A stretch of DNA of 64,000 nt, taken from positions 1-64,000 of the forward strand of contig JAAEZD010000017.1 in assembly GCA_018223035.1 (NCBI GenBank). The letters are read 5' to 3'. The translations under genes and the position numbers were made by a program. This document shows positions 1 to 8,700 of this stretch, piece after piece. The notes under the pieces are model-generated. The model did no database searches. It saw nothing but the letters and a program-made list of their open reading frames with translations, and was not told the origin of the DNA. This DNA is from Heliomarina sp018223035. GTDB taxonomy: Bacteria; Pseudomonadota; Alphaproteobacteria; Rhodobacterales; Rhodobacteraceae. The stretch's first letter is position 1. Each line of letters opens with the position of its first letter.

Positions 1-2
1 AA

Positions 3-209
3 TTTGCGGGACAAATCTATCCCAGTTGGTGGACCACTTTCAGGGGGCTACTCCACGAGCACGGTGTGCGGGTGTCGCCGCGCCTCATCCGCACGAAGGC
101 GCGTGAGACCGGCAACTACTACCAGCTTGGCAACCTGATGCTCCTGTCTCCGGAGCAGATCGAGGCACTGCTGATGCCGGGGCGGCCCCAGGCTGACCAG
201 AGAGCCTGA
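3..209 (+). CDS. Small island protein, 5' end outside window (excisionase-like?)
   Basis: The frame is open from the left edge of the window to a TGA at 207-209, giving at least 68 residues. The visible part is polar and contains WWTTFRGLLHEHGV and, later, GNYYQLGNLMLLSPEQIEALL. It lies 10 bp before another small gene and just upstream of a tyrosine recombinase, the usual position of an excisionase or small helix-turn-helix protein. That role is inferred from position only. No family was recognised with confidence and the true start is not visible. Confidence 0.5.
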   Translation, partial: FAGQIYPSWWTTFRGLLHEHGVRVSPRLIRTKARETGNYYQLGNLMLLSPEQIEALLMPGRPQADQRA

Positions 210-219
210 GGAGGCGAAG

Positions 220-393
220 ATGGCGGCAGAGAAGGCACGCATCACGCAATCCGAGCTGACCCGATACCTGAAGGCGTATCGGGATGCCGGAATCCCCATC
301 GGGCGTTCAGAGATCAGTCGCGATGGCACCGTCGTCATCTACACGGCCACGCCGAAGGCGCAGGAGGAGGACAACCCTTGGGATCAGGCCTGA
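220..393 (+). CDS. 57-aa island protein overlapping the integrase start
   Basis: This short gene begins with ATG at 220, with a GAGGAG-type ribosome-binding site 6-8 bases upstream, and ends with TGA at 391-393. The product starts MAAEKARITQSELTRYLKAY and ends NPWDQA. It is small, charged and without a signal peptide or membrane segment. Its last 16 bases overlap the TTG start of the recombinase gene, which suggests translational coupling. Such small genes next to phage-type integrases are often regulators or excision cofactors, but nothing in the sequence proves this. Confidence 0.6.
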   Translation: MAAEKARITQSELTRYLKAYRDAGIPIGRSEISRDGTVVIYTATPKAQEEDNPWDQA

Positions 394-1503
394 AACGGAG
401 CCGCCAGTATCCCGGCGCGACCTCGTATTTGGACCGGCACGGCAAGCGCCGCTGGCGCTTTCGCAAGGGCGGCTTCTCGGCCGAGCTTGGATCGGAGTAT
501 GGCTCCGAGGATTTCATCCGGCGATACGAGGCTGCGCTGGAGGGACACCGGACGCGCGGCGGCGTTGGCGCGGGCCGTGCGAAACCGGGCAGCGTCGGGT
601 TGCTCGTCTCAAAATGGTACCGGTCGCAGGACTTCCTGGCGCTCGAGGCATCGACGCAGCGCGTTTACCGCGGTGTGGTCGAGAGCTTCCGCCAGCAGCA
701 CGGCGACAAGCCCGTGCATCTGATGCAGCTCCGTCATGTGCAGGACCTTCTGGCTGCCAAGGCGGACACGCCTGCAGCGGCCAACAACCTGCGCAAGAGG
801 CTTATCCAGCTTCTGGACTATGCGATTACGCTGGAATGGCGGGCCGACAACCCGGCACGCGCCACGAAGCCCTACAAGGTCGCCACGGAGGGCTTCCACA
901 CCTGGACCGAGGCGGAACGCTAAATTCAACCAGACGCATCCTGAGGGCACTTATGCGCACAGGGTGATGACGCTGATGGCCTACACCGGAGCGGCCCGCG
1001 TGGATGCGGTGCAGCTTGGCCCTTTGAACATCAAGGATGGGCGGATTCAGTACCGCCGTCAGAAGACGAAGAAGACCAACGGGCGCCTGATCTCGATTCC
1101 CGTGCATCCGGACCTGGCAGCGGTCCTGGCCAAACTGCCGACCGACCGGCCCTACATCTCCACGAGGCGCGGTACGGCGCGCACAGCGGCCGGCCTGGGC
1201 AATCTCATGCAGCGCTGGACCCGAGAGGCGGATTTGCCCGCCTGCTCCTCTCACGGCCTGCGGAAGGCCTGTGCGCGGCGACTCGCGGAGGCAGGAGCGA
1301 CCACGAACCAGATCGCGTCGGTGACGGGCCACAAGACGCTGGCGCTTGTGCAGCACTACACGGCTGCGGCAGAACGCGAAGGATTGGCTGATTCAGCTTT
1401 CGAGAAGCTGCTCGCACGTCCGAATGGAGAACAAAATCTGGCGAACCATCCTGATTGGTTCGCCAATATCGACACCAAGTCCCTTAAAGGAAAGGAAAAC
1501 TGA
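378..1503 (+). pseudogene. Tyrosine recombinase (phage-type integrase), broken by one frameshift
   Basis: Two adjacent frames together make one full-length site-specific recombinase of about 375 residues. The first starts at TTG 378 and stops at TAA 921-923 with the N-terminal SAM-like DNA-binding region. The second carries the catalytic domain: Arg in GAARVD, His and Arg in SHGLRK, His in GHKT and the nucleophile Tyr in QHYT. The frames join cleanly near 915-922 (TWTEAE continuing as AKFNQTHPEGT) if one base is skipped, so there is a single +1-type frameshift. It may be genuine decay or a sequencing error. The gene ends 7 bases before the 3' end of tRNA-Lys, the classic arrangement of an island integrated into a tRNA gene, with the island extending to the left. 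Confidence 0.85.
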
Positions 1504-1510
1504 TGTTCAG

Positions 1511-1586
1511 TGGTGAGCCGTGCAGGATTCGAACCTGCGACCCACTGATTAAAAGTCAGTTGCTCTACCAACTGAGCTAACGGCCC
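1511..1586 (-). tRNA. tRNA-Lys (anticodon UUU)
   Basis: Read on the minus strand this is a complete 76-nt cloverleaf. The acceptor stem is GGGCCGU paired with ACGGCUC. The D-loop contains AGCUCAGUUGGUAGAGC, the anticodon loop CUUUUAA is flanked by a CUGA/UCAG stem, the T-arm contains GGUUCGAAUCC, and a genomically encoded CCA is present. The anticodon UUU reads lysine codons. The 3' end faces the integrase gene, so the last part of the tRNA is the likely attachment site. The gene itself looks intact. Confidence 0.97.
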
Positions 1587-1596
1587 ACTCTCTGTT

Positions 1597-1615
1597 GAAA
1601 CGGTCAGACCGTTTC
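1597..1615. repeat. Perfect 9-bp inverted repeat upstream of tRNA-Lys
   Basis: GAAACGGTC and GACCGTTTC face each other across a single base. The dyad sits 11-29 bases before the 5' end of tRNA-Lys, in its promoter region. Such a compact dyad could be a protein-binding site. No U-tract follows in either direction, so a terminator is unlikely. Nothing else was seen in the rest of the 1587-1810 gap. Confidence 0.4.
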
Positions 1616-1810
1616 GGTCCCGCTCTCTAAGCTGAATGCTCCTCGCGGATCAAGTGCTTAAATCACGAATAAACACCGTTCAGGACGAATCCCGCTTGGG
1701 TGTTCGGGGCGTTACTAGGGAAGGCGGCGACAGGGGTCAAGCGGCAAAGAGCGATAATTTTCACGTACTGGATTCTCGGTCAGCCTGTCGCTATATGCAG
1801 CGTCATGAAC

Positions 1811-2638
1811 ATGCGCTCTGAAACCGGTTTGCCCTTTATGAAAATGCACGGGCTTGGCAACGATTTTGTTGTGATTGACGCACGGCAGAACGGTTTTGGC
1901 GTGACGCCCGAGTTGGCGCGTGGACTGGCCGACCGGCATTTTGGTGTCGGGTTCGATCAGCTTGCGTTGATTACCAAAGGAACCGGTGACGCGCATCTTA
2001 CATTTTATAACGCCGACGGCTCCACGTCGGCGGCCTGCGGCAATGCCACGCGCTGTATCGCGCGGCACCTGATGAATGAAACCGGAACCGGCAAGTTAGA
2101 ACTTACGACGGACCGCGGGACACTCGAAGCTTGCGATGCAGGGGGCGGGCTGACCTCGGTCAATATGGGAGCGCCGCAGCTGGACTGGTCGGAAATTCCT
2201 TTGGCAGAGCAGATAGATACGCTTGAGCTGCCGATTGAAGGTGCGCCTGTCGCGACCGGAATGGGCAATCCGCACTGTACCTTTTTCGTCGAAGATGCCG
2301 AGGCGGTGCCGCTGGAAAACTTTGGCCCGCGCTATGAACATCATCCGCTTTATCCGCAGCGAACCAACGTGCAGGTTGCGCAGGTCATCGCTCCGGATCG
2401 TATCCGAATGCGGGTCTGGGAACGTGGCGCTGGTGTGACGCTGGCGTCTGGGTCATCCTCCTGCGCAACGGCCGTTGCAGCGGCACGCCGCGGTCTGACG
2501 GGACGCAAGGTGGATATCGTTCTGGACGGTGGCGAATTGCAGGTCGACTGGCGCGAAGATGGTGTCTGGATGACCGGGCCGACAGCACATGTCTTCTCTG
2601 GCGTTCTGACACCGGAATTTCTGGAATCACTGGGATGA
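1811..2638 (+). CDS. dapF: Diaminopimelate epimerase
   Basis: DapF interconverts LL- and meso-diaminopimelate in the cytoplasm for lysine and peptidoglycan synthesis. The protein (about 275 aa, normal size) opens with the family signature MKMHGLGNDFVV and has the first active-site cysteine in NADGSTSAACGN. The second active-site region, normally ACGSGAC, reads ASGSSSC here, so the usual second catalytic cysteine is serine. ATG 1811 was chosen because the family normally has only about ten residues before the GLGNDF motif; ATG 1805 in the same frame is equally possible and no strong ribosome-binding site decides. The stop overlaps the mtaB start by four bases, indicating co-translation. Confidence 0.92.
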   Translation: MRSETGLPFMKMHGLGNDFVVIDARQNGFGVTPELARGLADRHFGVGFDQLALITKGTGDAHLTFYNADGSTSAACGNATRCIARHLMNETGTGKLELTTDRGTLEACDAGGGLTSVNMGAPQLDWSEIPLAEQIDTLELPIEGAPVATGMGNPHCTFFVEDAEAVPLENFGPRYEHHPLYPQRTNVQVAQVIAPDRIRMRVWERGAGVTLASGSSSCATAVAAARRGLTGRKVDIVLDGGELQVDWREDGVWMTGPTAHVFSGVLTPEFLESLG

Positions 2639-3885
2639 ACCCGCCCAAGTTCACCACGATGGGCTGCCGGCTCAACGCTTACGAGACCGAGGCGATGAAA
2701 GACCTCGCCAGTCAGGCCGGGCTGAGCGATGCCGTAATCGTCAATACATGTGCCGTGACGGCTGAAGCGGTCCGAAAGGCGCGGCAGGAGATTCGCAAGC
2801 TGCGGCGCGAAAACCCCCACGCGCGTCTGATCGTGACGGGATGCGCGGCCCAGACCGAACCGCAGACCTTTGCCGAGATGAGCGAAGTCGACGCGGTGAT
2901 CGGCAATACCGAAAAGATGCAGGCCAAGACATGGGCAGGGCTTTCCGGCAACTTCGGAACGGAGCCTGTACAGGTCGACGATATTATGTCGGTCACCGAG
3001 ACGGCCGGTCATCTCATCGACGGCTTTGGCACCCGCAGCCGCGCCTATGTGCAGGTCCAGAACGGTTGTGATCACCGTTGCACGTTTTGCATCATCCCTT
3101 ATGGCCGGGGCAATTCCCGCTCCGTGCCAGCCGGGGTGGTCGTTGAACAGATCAAACGACTGGTGGATAAGGGATTCAATGAGGTCGTGCTGACCGGCGT
3201 TGACCTGACCAGCTGGGGTGCCGACTTACCGGGAACGCCGCCGCTTGGCGATCTGGTTATGCGTATCCTGCGGCTGGTGCCTGATCTGCCGCGTCTTCGG
3301 ATCTCTTCCATCGACAGTATCGAAGTCGATGAGAACCTGATGCAGGCCATCGCAACAGAAACGCGCCTCATGCCGCATCTACACCTGTCGCTGCAACATG
3401 GTGATGACCTTATCCTGAAAAGGATGAAACGTCGCCACCTGCGCGACGATGCAATCCGCTTTACCGAGGAAGCACGGCGCCTGCGTCCGGACATGACCTT
3501 TGGCGCGGACATCATTGCGGGTTTCCCGACGGAAACCGACGCGCATTTCGAGAATTCGCTGAAACTGGTCGAGGACTGCGATCTCACTTGGTTGCACGTC
3601 TTTCCGTATTCCAAGCGGGAGGGCACGCCAGCGGCGCGAATACCGTCCCAGGTGGATGGAAATGTCATAAAGGCACGGGCGGCGCGTCTGCGCGACGCAG
3701 GGGCCAGACAGGTAGAGCGCCATCTTGCGGCCCAGGTCGGTCGGAACCATCGTGTGCTGATGGAGAATTCGCACATGGGGCGCACCGAACAGTTTACCGA
3801 GGTTCGCTTTGACAGCGCGCAGATCGAAGGCGCACTTGTGCATGTCAATATCACCGGACATGCATCAGGCCACCTTACGGCTTGA
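2635..3885 (+). CDS. mtaB: tRNA t6A37 methylthiotransferase (MtaB-type radical SAM)
   Basis: MtaB adds a methylthio group to threonylcarbamoyladenosine at position 37 of ANN-decoding tRNAs. The 416-aa protein has the N-terminal UPF0004 domain with three cluster-binding cysteines (C11, C39, C70) and the radical-SAM CxxxCxxC at C145, C149 and C152 (CDHRCTFC). These are followed by the TIM-barrel and a short C-terminal TRAM-like region (HVNITGHASGHL). It overlaps dapF by ATGA. The methylthiotransferase family is certain. MtaB rather than MiaB or RimO is judged from the compact N-terminus MGCRLNAYE. Confidence 0.9.
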   Translation: MNPPKFTTMGCRLNAYETEAMKDLASQAGLSDAVIVNTCAVTAEAVRKARQEIRKLRRENPHARLIVTGCAAQTEPQTFAEMSEVDAVIGNTEKMQAKTWAGLSGNFGTEPVQVDDIMSVTETAGHLIDGFGTRSRAYVQVQNGCDHRCTFCIIPYGRGNSRSVPAGVVVEQIKRLVDKGFNEVVLTGVDLTSWGADLPGTPPLGDLVMRILRLVPDLPRLRISSIDSIEVDENLMQAIATETRLMPHLHLSLQHGDDLILKRMKRRHLRDDAIRFTEEARRLRPDMTFGADIIAGFPTETDAHFENSLKLVEDCDLTWLHVFPYSKREGTPAARIPSQVDGNVIKARAARLRDAGARQVERHLAAQVGRNHRVLMENSHMGRTEQFTEVRFDSAQIEGALVHVNITGHASGHLTA

Positions 3886-4067
3886 GGCGACCTGCTTCTG
3901 GCACTGGCGCGTAGGATTTTGACAGCTTTCTGGTGAACGGAAGGCTGCGCTTGTGGGAAGCTAAACTAGCTTCCGGGCAGAATGGCGGATCCCCGGTTCC
4001 ACAGTAAAGTTGAGGCTTCCGAATTTCCGCGGCTTTACTTGCTGTCAAATTTGAAACGGCCAAAGAA

Positions 4068-4096
4068 AAAACCCGCCGGCTCGGCCGACGGGTTTT
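4068..4096. terminator. Bidirectional terminator between mtaB and petC
   Basis: AAAACCCGCCGGC and GCCGACGGGTTTT pair over 13 positions with one G-T wobble and a three-base TCG loop. The A-rich left flank and T-rich right flank make it work in both directions. It lies between the converging genes mtaB and petC. Confidence 0.85.
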
Positions 4097-4116
4097 CTCA
4101 ATTCATCTCTAAGCGA

Positions 4117-4992
4117 TCAGTCGTGCTTTTTCTTACCCTTGTGAGGCGCCCAGATCCGCTTGTTTGTGAGGTAGAGTAGAACGGTCAGAACGGTCAGGAA
4201 CAGCACACCGGCAAAACCGGCTTGCTTGCGGGCCATCATTTTGGGCTCGGCGGTCCACATCAGGAAGGCGGCAACGTCCTGAGCTTCGTGGTGAAGCTCG
4301 TTCGAGTGGCCATCGGCAAACTCGACATCTTCACCGTAAAGCGGTTGCGCCATGCCGATCCAGCTTCCGGGAATGGTCGAATGACCATGTTCGTCCCGGC
4401 AGCTGTCCGGAATGCCGCCCGCGGCGAATACTGTGTTGTAGTGACCAGGGAAATCCTCGGGGGCGCAGGCGGGGGGCTCTTCATAGCCTACCAGCAGAGA
4501 GGCAATATATTCCGGTCCGCCGATACCTTTAAAGAACTGGTTGATCCCCAGACCATAGGGGCCGTGGAAGCCAGCCCGTGCCTTGGCCATCAGGCTGAGG
4601 TCGGGTGCGCTTTGCGAGTTGTTGGCCGGGAAGTGATCCGCAGGGATAAGCGCGCGGTATTCCTCGGTCTCGGTGTCAAAGAGCTGCGGGTTCGAGATTT
4701 CGTCCAGGACCATGAACTGGTCCGCATAGGCGCGCACCTGATCTTCGGGGATACCGGGGCCACCTTCGTCCGCGAGGGTGCGGATCGGCACGTAGCGCAG
4801 GCCGTGGCAAGCAGCACAGACCTCGGTGTAGATCTGGAGACCGCGTTGCAACTGGTTCTGGTCGTAGGCGCCGAAAGGGCCCTCGAAGGAAAAGTCGAAA
4901 TCCTCCACATGGGCTTCTCCACCAGCGGCCAGAGCCGCCGCCGGAGTCAGGGCCAGCGCAAGGATGCTGCTGATTGCAAGTTTCTTGAACAT
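4117..4992 (-). CDS. petC: Cytochrome c1 of the bc1 complex
   Basis: This is the c-type heme subunit that passes electrons from the Rieske protein to soluble or membrane cytochrome c. The 291-aa precursor has a cleavable signal peptide ending around ALA, one heme-binding motif CAACH (C59, C62, H63), a methionine in GMAQPL as likely sixth ligand, and a C-terminal membrane anchor (about 263-281) followed by a basic tail. It is the last gene of petA-petB-petC, 17 bases after petB. Length and gene order are typical of Rhodobacter-type bc1 operons. Confidence 0.97.
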   Translation of the reverse strand: MFKKLAISSILALALTPAAALAAGGEAHVEDFDFSFEGPFGAYDQNQLQRGLQIYTEVCAACHGLRYVPIRTLADEGGPGIPEDQVRAYADQFMVLDEISNPQLFDTETEEYRALIPADHFPANNSQSAPDLSLMAKARAGFHGPYGLGINQFFKGIGGPEYIASLLVGYEEPPACAPEDFPGHYNTVFAAGGIPDSCRDEHGHSTIPGSWIGMAQPLYGEDVEFADGHSNELHHEAQDVAAFLMWTAEPKMMARKQAGFAGVLFLTVLTVLLYLTNKRIWAPHKGKKKHD

Positions 4993-5009
4993 GTTTCCCT
5001 GTCCCTTTC

Positions 5010-6344
5010 TTATTCAGCCGGCGCAGCGGATTTGCTGTCGGCGTCGCCGTAATGCGCGGCAAAGTCTTCTTCGATCGTCGCCGGGCGCGGATCGGGTTTC
5101 TCGATCACGCCAAGCAGCGGCAGGATCACGAGGAAATACGCGAACCAGTAAGCGGCCCCGATCAACGAAAAGCTCGCATAGGGTTCTTCGGCAGGCATGG
5201 CACCAAGCCACATCAGCACGATGAAGTCGACGCAGAGCAGCGCGAACCACCATTTGAACATCGGACGGTACCGGCCCGAACGTACCGAGGAAGTATCGAG
5301 CCAGGGCGCCAGCGCCATGACGGCAATCGCGCCGAACATCGCCAGAACTCCAAAGAACTTGGCGTCGATGATGCCACCGGTCAGGAAGGACGCGATCTGC
5401 ACCACCCAGACTTCGGAGGTGAAGGCACGCAGGATCGCGTAGAACGGCAGGAAGTACCATTCGGGCACGATGTGCGCGGGCGTCGAAAGCGGGTTGGCTT
5501 CGATGTAGTTGTCGGGGTGGCCCAAATAGTTCGGCATGAACCCGACGATGGCCCAGAAGATCACCATGACCAGCGCCAGCGCGAACAGGTCCTTGATCAC
5601 GAAATAGGGCCAGAAGGGCAGGGTGTCTTTCTCGGCTTCGGCCTTGGAGCCTCGGCGCACTTCAACACCGGTCGGGTTGTTGTTGCCCGTGGTGTGGAAG
5701 GCCCAGATATGCACGATCACGAGACCGGCAATCACGAAGGGCAGCAGGTAATGCAGCGAGAAGAAGCGGTTCAGCGTGGCATTGTCCACGGCGGGCCCGC
5801 CCAGCAGCCATGTCTGCAGCGATTCACCCACAAACGGGATCGCGCCGAACAGGCCGGTGATAACGGTTGCACCCCAGAAGGACATCTGACCCCAGGGCAG
5901 AACGTAGCCCATGAAACCGGTGCCCATCATCAGAACGAAGATCAGGATGCCGATGATCCAGGTGATCTCGCGCGGTTCTTTGTACGAGCCGTAGTAGAGA
6001 CCGCGGAAGATATGCGCATAAACCGCGACAAAGAACAGCGAGGCGCCGTTGGCGTGCAGGTAGCGCAGCATAAAGCCGCCGTTCACGTCACGCATGATGT
6101 GTTCGACGCTGGCAAATGCCATGTCCACGTGCGGCGTGTAGTGCATCACGAGCACGATGCCGGTGATGATCTGAAGCGCCAGACAGAAGGTAAGTACGAT
6201 CCCCCAGATCCACATCCAGTTCAGGTTCTTGGGCGTGGGGATCATGATGGTGTCGTACAGGATGCCGACTACGGGCAGGCGGCGGTGAAGCCACTTTTCA
6301 GCGCCAGTCGAAGGTTCGTAATGATCGTGCGGAATTCCGGCCAT
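5010..6344 (-). CDS. petB: Cytochrome b of the bc1 complex
   Basis: Polytopic membrane protein (444 aa) carrying the two b hemes and the quinol-oxidising and quinone-reducing sites. Recognisable features are the N-terminal region before the first helix, RYLHANGASLFF with a heme-ligand histidine, GYVLPWGQMSFWGA in the Qo region, and the PEWYFLPFYAILR motif with the conserved PEWY. ATG 6344 is supported by a GGGGAGGA site eight bases upstream; an upstream extension in the same frame would run into petA and is not real. It is the middle gene of petABC. Confidence 0.97.
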   Translation of the reverse strand: MAGIPHDHYEPSTGAEKWLHRRLPVVGILYDTIMIPTPKNLNWMWIWGIVLTFCLALQIITGIVLVMHYTPHVDMAFASVEHIMRDVNGGFMLRYLHANGASLFFVAVYAHIFRGLYYGSYKEPREITWIIGILIFVLMMGTGFMGYVLPWGQMSFWGATVITGLFGAIPFVGESLQTWLLGGPAVDNATLNRFFSLHYLLPFVIAGLVIVHIWAFHTTGNNNPTGVEVRRGSKAEAEKDTLPFWPYFVIKDLFALALVMVIFWAIVGFMPNYLGHPDNYIEANPLSTPAHIVPEWYFLPFYAILRAFTSEVWVVQIASFLTGGIIDAKFFGVLAMFGAIAVMALAPWLDTSSVRSGRYRPMFKWWFALLCVDFIVLMWLGAMPAEEPYASFSLIGAAYWFAYFLVILPLLGVIEKPDPRPATIEEDFAAHYGDADSKSAAPAE

Positions 6345-6358
6345 GTTCAGTCCTCCCC

Positions 6359-6922
6359 TTATCCCAGTCTGATGGTTGTTTCGTCGGTGAATTCGACAAC
6401 CGGAATCGGCAGATTGCGCGGTGCGGGCCCTTTGCGGATGCGGCCGGCAGTGTCGTAGTGCGACCCGTGGCAGGGGCAGAACCAGCCGCCAAAGTCGCCA
6501 GCGCCATCTCCCAGCGGCACACAGCCGAGGTGGGTGCAGACACCCATCATCACCAGCCATTCGCCGGTTTCGTCCAGCGCGCGGTTTTCATCGGTAGCCG
6601 GTGCTTCGCCCGAGATATTTGCGTTTTCGGCATTCGGATCGGGCAGCGCGCTCACGTCGACTTCGCGGGCGGCTTCGATTTCGGCCTCGGTCCGGCGACG
6701 GATGAACACGGGTTTACCAAGAAACTTGACGGTGATCTGGGTGCCGGTCTCAACGCCGCTCAGATCGACATAGATCGATGAAAGGGCCTGAACGTCGGCA
6801 GAAGGGTTCATCTGATTGACCAGTGGCCAGATCGCGGCGCCTGCTGTTACGGCACCGGCACCAGCCGTTGCGTAATACAGGAAATCTCTCCGGGTGCCTT
6901 CGTGATCGTCTGCGTGGGACAC
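6359..6922 (-). CDS. petA: Rieske iron-sulfur subunit of the bc1 complex
   Basis: The 187-aa protein carries the [2Fe-2S] cluster that takes the first electron from quinol. It begins with a twin-arginine export signal (TRRDFLYY, then a hydrophobic stretch at about 17-33) and ends with cluster-binding box 1 (CTHLGC: C129, H131, C134) and box 2 (CPCHGSH: C149, C151, H152). GTG 6922 was chosen because it leaves a normal Tat N-region and has GGAG 11 bases upstream. It heads the petABC operon; the promoter must lie in 6923-7132, where no clear consensus was identified. Confidence 0.95.
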   Translation of the reverse strand: MSHADDHEGTRRDFLYYATAGAGAVTAGAAIWPLVNQMNPSADVQALSSIYVDLSGVETGTQITVKFLGKPVFIRRRTEAEIEAAREVDVSALPDPNAENANISGEAPATDENRALDETGEWLVMMGVCTHLGCVPLGDGAGDFGGWFCPCHGSHYDTAGRIRKGPAPRNLPIPVVEFTDETTIRLG

Positions 6923-7132
6923 GAGGTTTTCTCCAATTCCAGCGCCCGCTGGGGGCAAACATGCGTGTGGACCGCACGGAATACGGCCCCTCATTTGGCG
7001 TGTCTAGCGAGGTCAAAAAGGTTCGTCCAGCGGTCAAAGCCGCGCAGGACGTCGCATGGGGTTGCAAAACCGCAAAAAAACACAAGTTGGTCTTGCTTCA
7101 CGCGCCCGTGAATTAACCTTGGTGCGCTGCGT

Positions 7133-7744
7133 TCAGCCCTCTGGCGGGCGAGTGGCGGCGACGCTGGGGCGCGATTCGACGCTTTCGACCCATTTCGCCA
7201 GGGCATCATTTCCCTTGCGCCAGTTGCGGGCATCGTGCCGAAAATCAATGTAACCCAGCGCGCAAGAAACCGCGATATGGCCGATGCCGAATGGCCCGGC
7301 AAGGTGGCTCATCCAGCGGCCGTTCAGCGCGGCACAGGCGCGCTCGATCTTGCCCCATTGGCCTTCGACCCATTCATCCCAGCGTTTTTCCTCGGGGCGC
7401 AGACGGACCTCATAAGTCATGGCCAGTGCCGCATCGAGAATTCCGTCGGCCATCGCTTCCAGTGTCATCGCATCCCAACGCCCGTTACCTTGCGGATAAA
7501 GCCCGCCATTTGCTCGATCATCGAGGTAGGCGCAGATCACGCGGCTGTCGAAAAGCGCGGGCCCATCGGGACGTTCCAGCGCGGGGACCTTCGTCAGGGG
7601 TGTCTTTCCCAGCAACTCGCTTGCCGGTGCGATCGGTGTGGTTGCCACCGTTTCCAGCGTCACATCGTCAAGTTGGCCGGTTTCATGTAGTACGATCATG
7701 ACCTTGCGGACGTAGGGCGAGGTCGGGCTGTAAAAGAGTTTCAC
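7133..7744 (-). CDS. Glutathione S-transferase family protein
   Basis: A 203-aa protein with the two-domain GST architecture. The N-terminal thioredoxin-like part begins MKLFYSPTSPYVRKV, with Ser/Thr near the start and the cis-proline region KVPAL. An all-helical C-terminal part follows, including AGPFGIGHIAVSCALGY. It is cytosolic. The start is GTG 7744, with GGGAG eight bases upstream. It lies 59 bp downstream of the PaiB-like gene on the same strand and may be co-transcribed. Its substrate cannot be told from the sequence. Confidence 0.88.
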   Translation of the reverse strand: MKLFYSPTSPYVRKVMIVLHETGQLDDVTLETVATTPIAPASELLGKTPLTKVPALERPDGPALFDSRVICAYLDDRANGGLYPQGNGRWDAMTLEAMADGILDAALAMTYEVRLRPEEKRWDEWVEGQWGKIERACAALNGRWMSHLAGPFGIGHIAVSCALGYIDFRHDARNWRKGNDALAKWVESVESRPSVAATRPPEG

Positions 7745-7803
7745 GTAACGGCTCCCGTTTCTGATGTGTTTGGCGTAACCCTATGCAAGGCGCAACAGCC
7801 TGT

Positions 7804-8418
7804 CTATGCAGAGCGCATAAGCGCGGCCAGCAGGCGATGATCCGCGCCGAAACCGTAGCTGTCCATATGATCCGCCGCGTGCTCGCGGGCCAGATCTGTC
7901 TTGTTCTGGCTCAACTTCCAAGTGCCATCGACGGATTCGATCTGCATCCGGCAGGGAATGATCGACCGCATCAGCTTGTCGAGCAAATCCATTGGCATCT
8001 TGTTGGTCTTCCAAGGCGTTTTGGGCAACAACCGTTCTTCGAACAAGGCCGATTGCCGGTCGAGCATGTTGCGCATCTCTTCGGGAGGTAGGGCGGAGAG
8101 GTTGCCTCGTAGATGCACGGCGATGTAATTCCACGTCGGTACCTGATCGTCGATGCCGTACCAGTCTGGCGAGACATAGCTGTCTGGACCGCTGATCGCC
8201 ATCACCGCCGCCAACGGGGATTTCAAAGCGCGCGCGATGGGATTGGAGCGTACCAGATGCAGATCGAGGCTCTTTCCATCATCTGAAAGCATAAAGGGTA
8301 CATGGCTGATAAGGGGGGCATCGGCGCCATTCACGCTCAGGACGCCAAAAGCACGTTCCCGCGCGAAGGCGAGGTTTCGGGTCGAGTCGGCGGTGTGGAA
8401 GACCGGATTTGGGTGCAT
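7804..8418 (-). CDS. PaiB-family FMN-binding protein
   Basis: The 204-aa protein matches the PaiB/FMN-binding split-barrel family. It starts MHPNPVFH, has the core motifs AFGVLSVNG, PLISHVPF and LDLHLVRSNP, then SPDWYG and VPTWNY, and ends in a helical segment. Bacillus PaiB is a negative regulator of sporulation and protease genes; many proteobacterial members are uncharacterised flavoproteins. ATG 8418 is the family start and has AAGG just upstream. It is divergent from the FMN riboswitch and ribH gene. The flavin theme is suggestive, but a functional link is only inference. Confidence 0.85.
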   Translation of the reverse strand: MHPNPVFHTADSTRNLAFARERAFGVLSVNGADAPLISHVPFMLSDDGKSLDLHLVRSNPIARALKSPLAAVMAISGPDSYVSPDWYGIDDQVPTWNYIAVHLRGNLSALPPEEMRNMLDRQSALFEERLLPKTPWKTNKMPMDLLDKLMRSIIPCRMQIESVDGTWKLSQNKTDLAREHAADHMDSYGFGADHRLLAALMRSA

Positions 8419-8484
8419 TTGAAACCTTGATTTGTAGCTCTTGCAGTCTTGCGCTTTGTCTTCTGCATTGGCAATGATTGCCCT

Positions 8485-8625
8485 GTTCTCAGGGCGGGGT
8501 GCAATTCCCCACCGGCGGTATGCGGTGTCAAATCCGCGAGCCCGCGAGCGCACCGGAGCTTTCCGGTGGTCAGCAGATCCGGTGCGAGGCCGGGGCCGAC
8601 GGTTACAGTCCGGATGAAAGAGGAC
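8485..8625 (+). promoter_or_regulatory. FMN riboswitch (RFN element)
   Basis: All the conserved blocks of the RFN element are visible in order: TTCTCAGGGCGGGGTG, AATTCCCCACCGGCGGT, AGCCCGCGAGC, AGCAGATCCGGTG, GGGGCCGACGGTTACAGTC and CCGGATGAAAGAG. The closing helix forms between GTTCTC (8485-8490) and GAGGAC (8620-8625). It senses FMN and lies 75 bases before the ribH start. A small ACCGC/GCGGT hairpin follows at about 8635-8649 with no U-tract, and an AAAGGAG ribosome-binding site sits at about 8690, so translational control is more likely than termination. Confidence 0.96.
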
Positions 8626-8700
8626 GTGCAGCGTACCGCCTTTGCGGTATGCCTGCCCGTGATCGCCTTGGGTGACGTGTCGAACCTAAAGGAGATGATT

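Noticed and set aside
378..923. Programmed frameshift expression of the integrase
   Set aside because: No slippery heptamer was seen at the shift point; decay or sequence error is simpler.
5052..6458. A 468-codon open frame opposite petB
   Set aside because: The minus strand is unmistakably cytochrome b; the antisense product is a low-complexity, histidine- and arginine-rich artefact.
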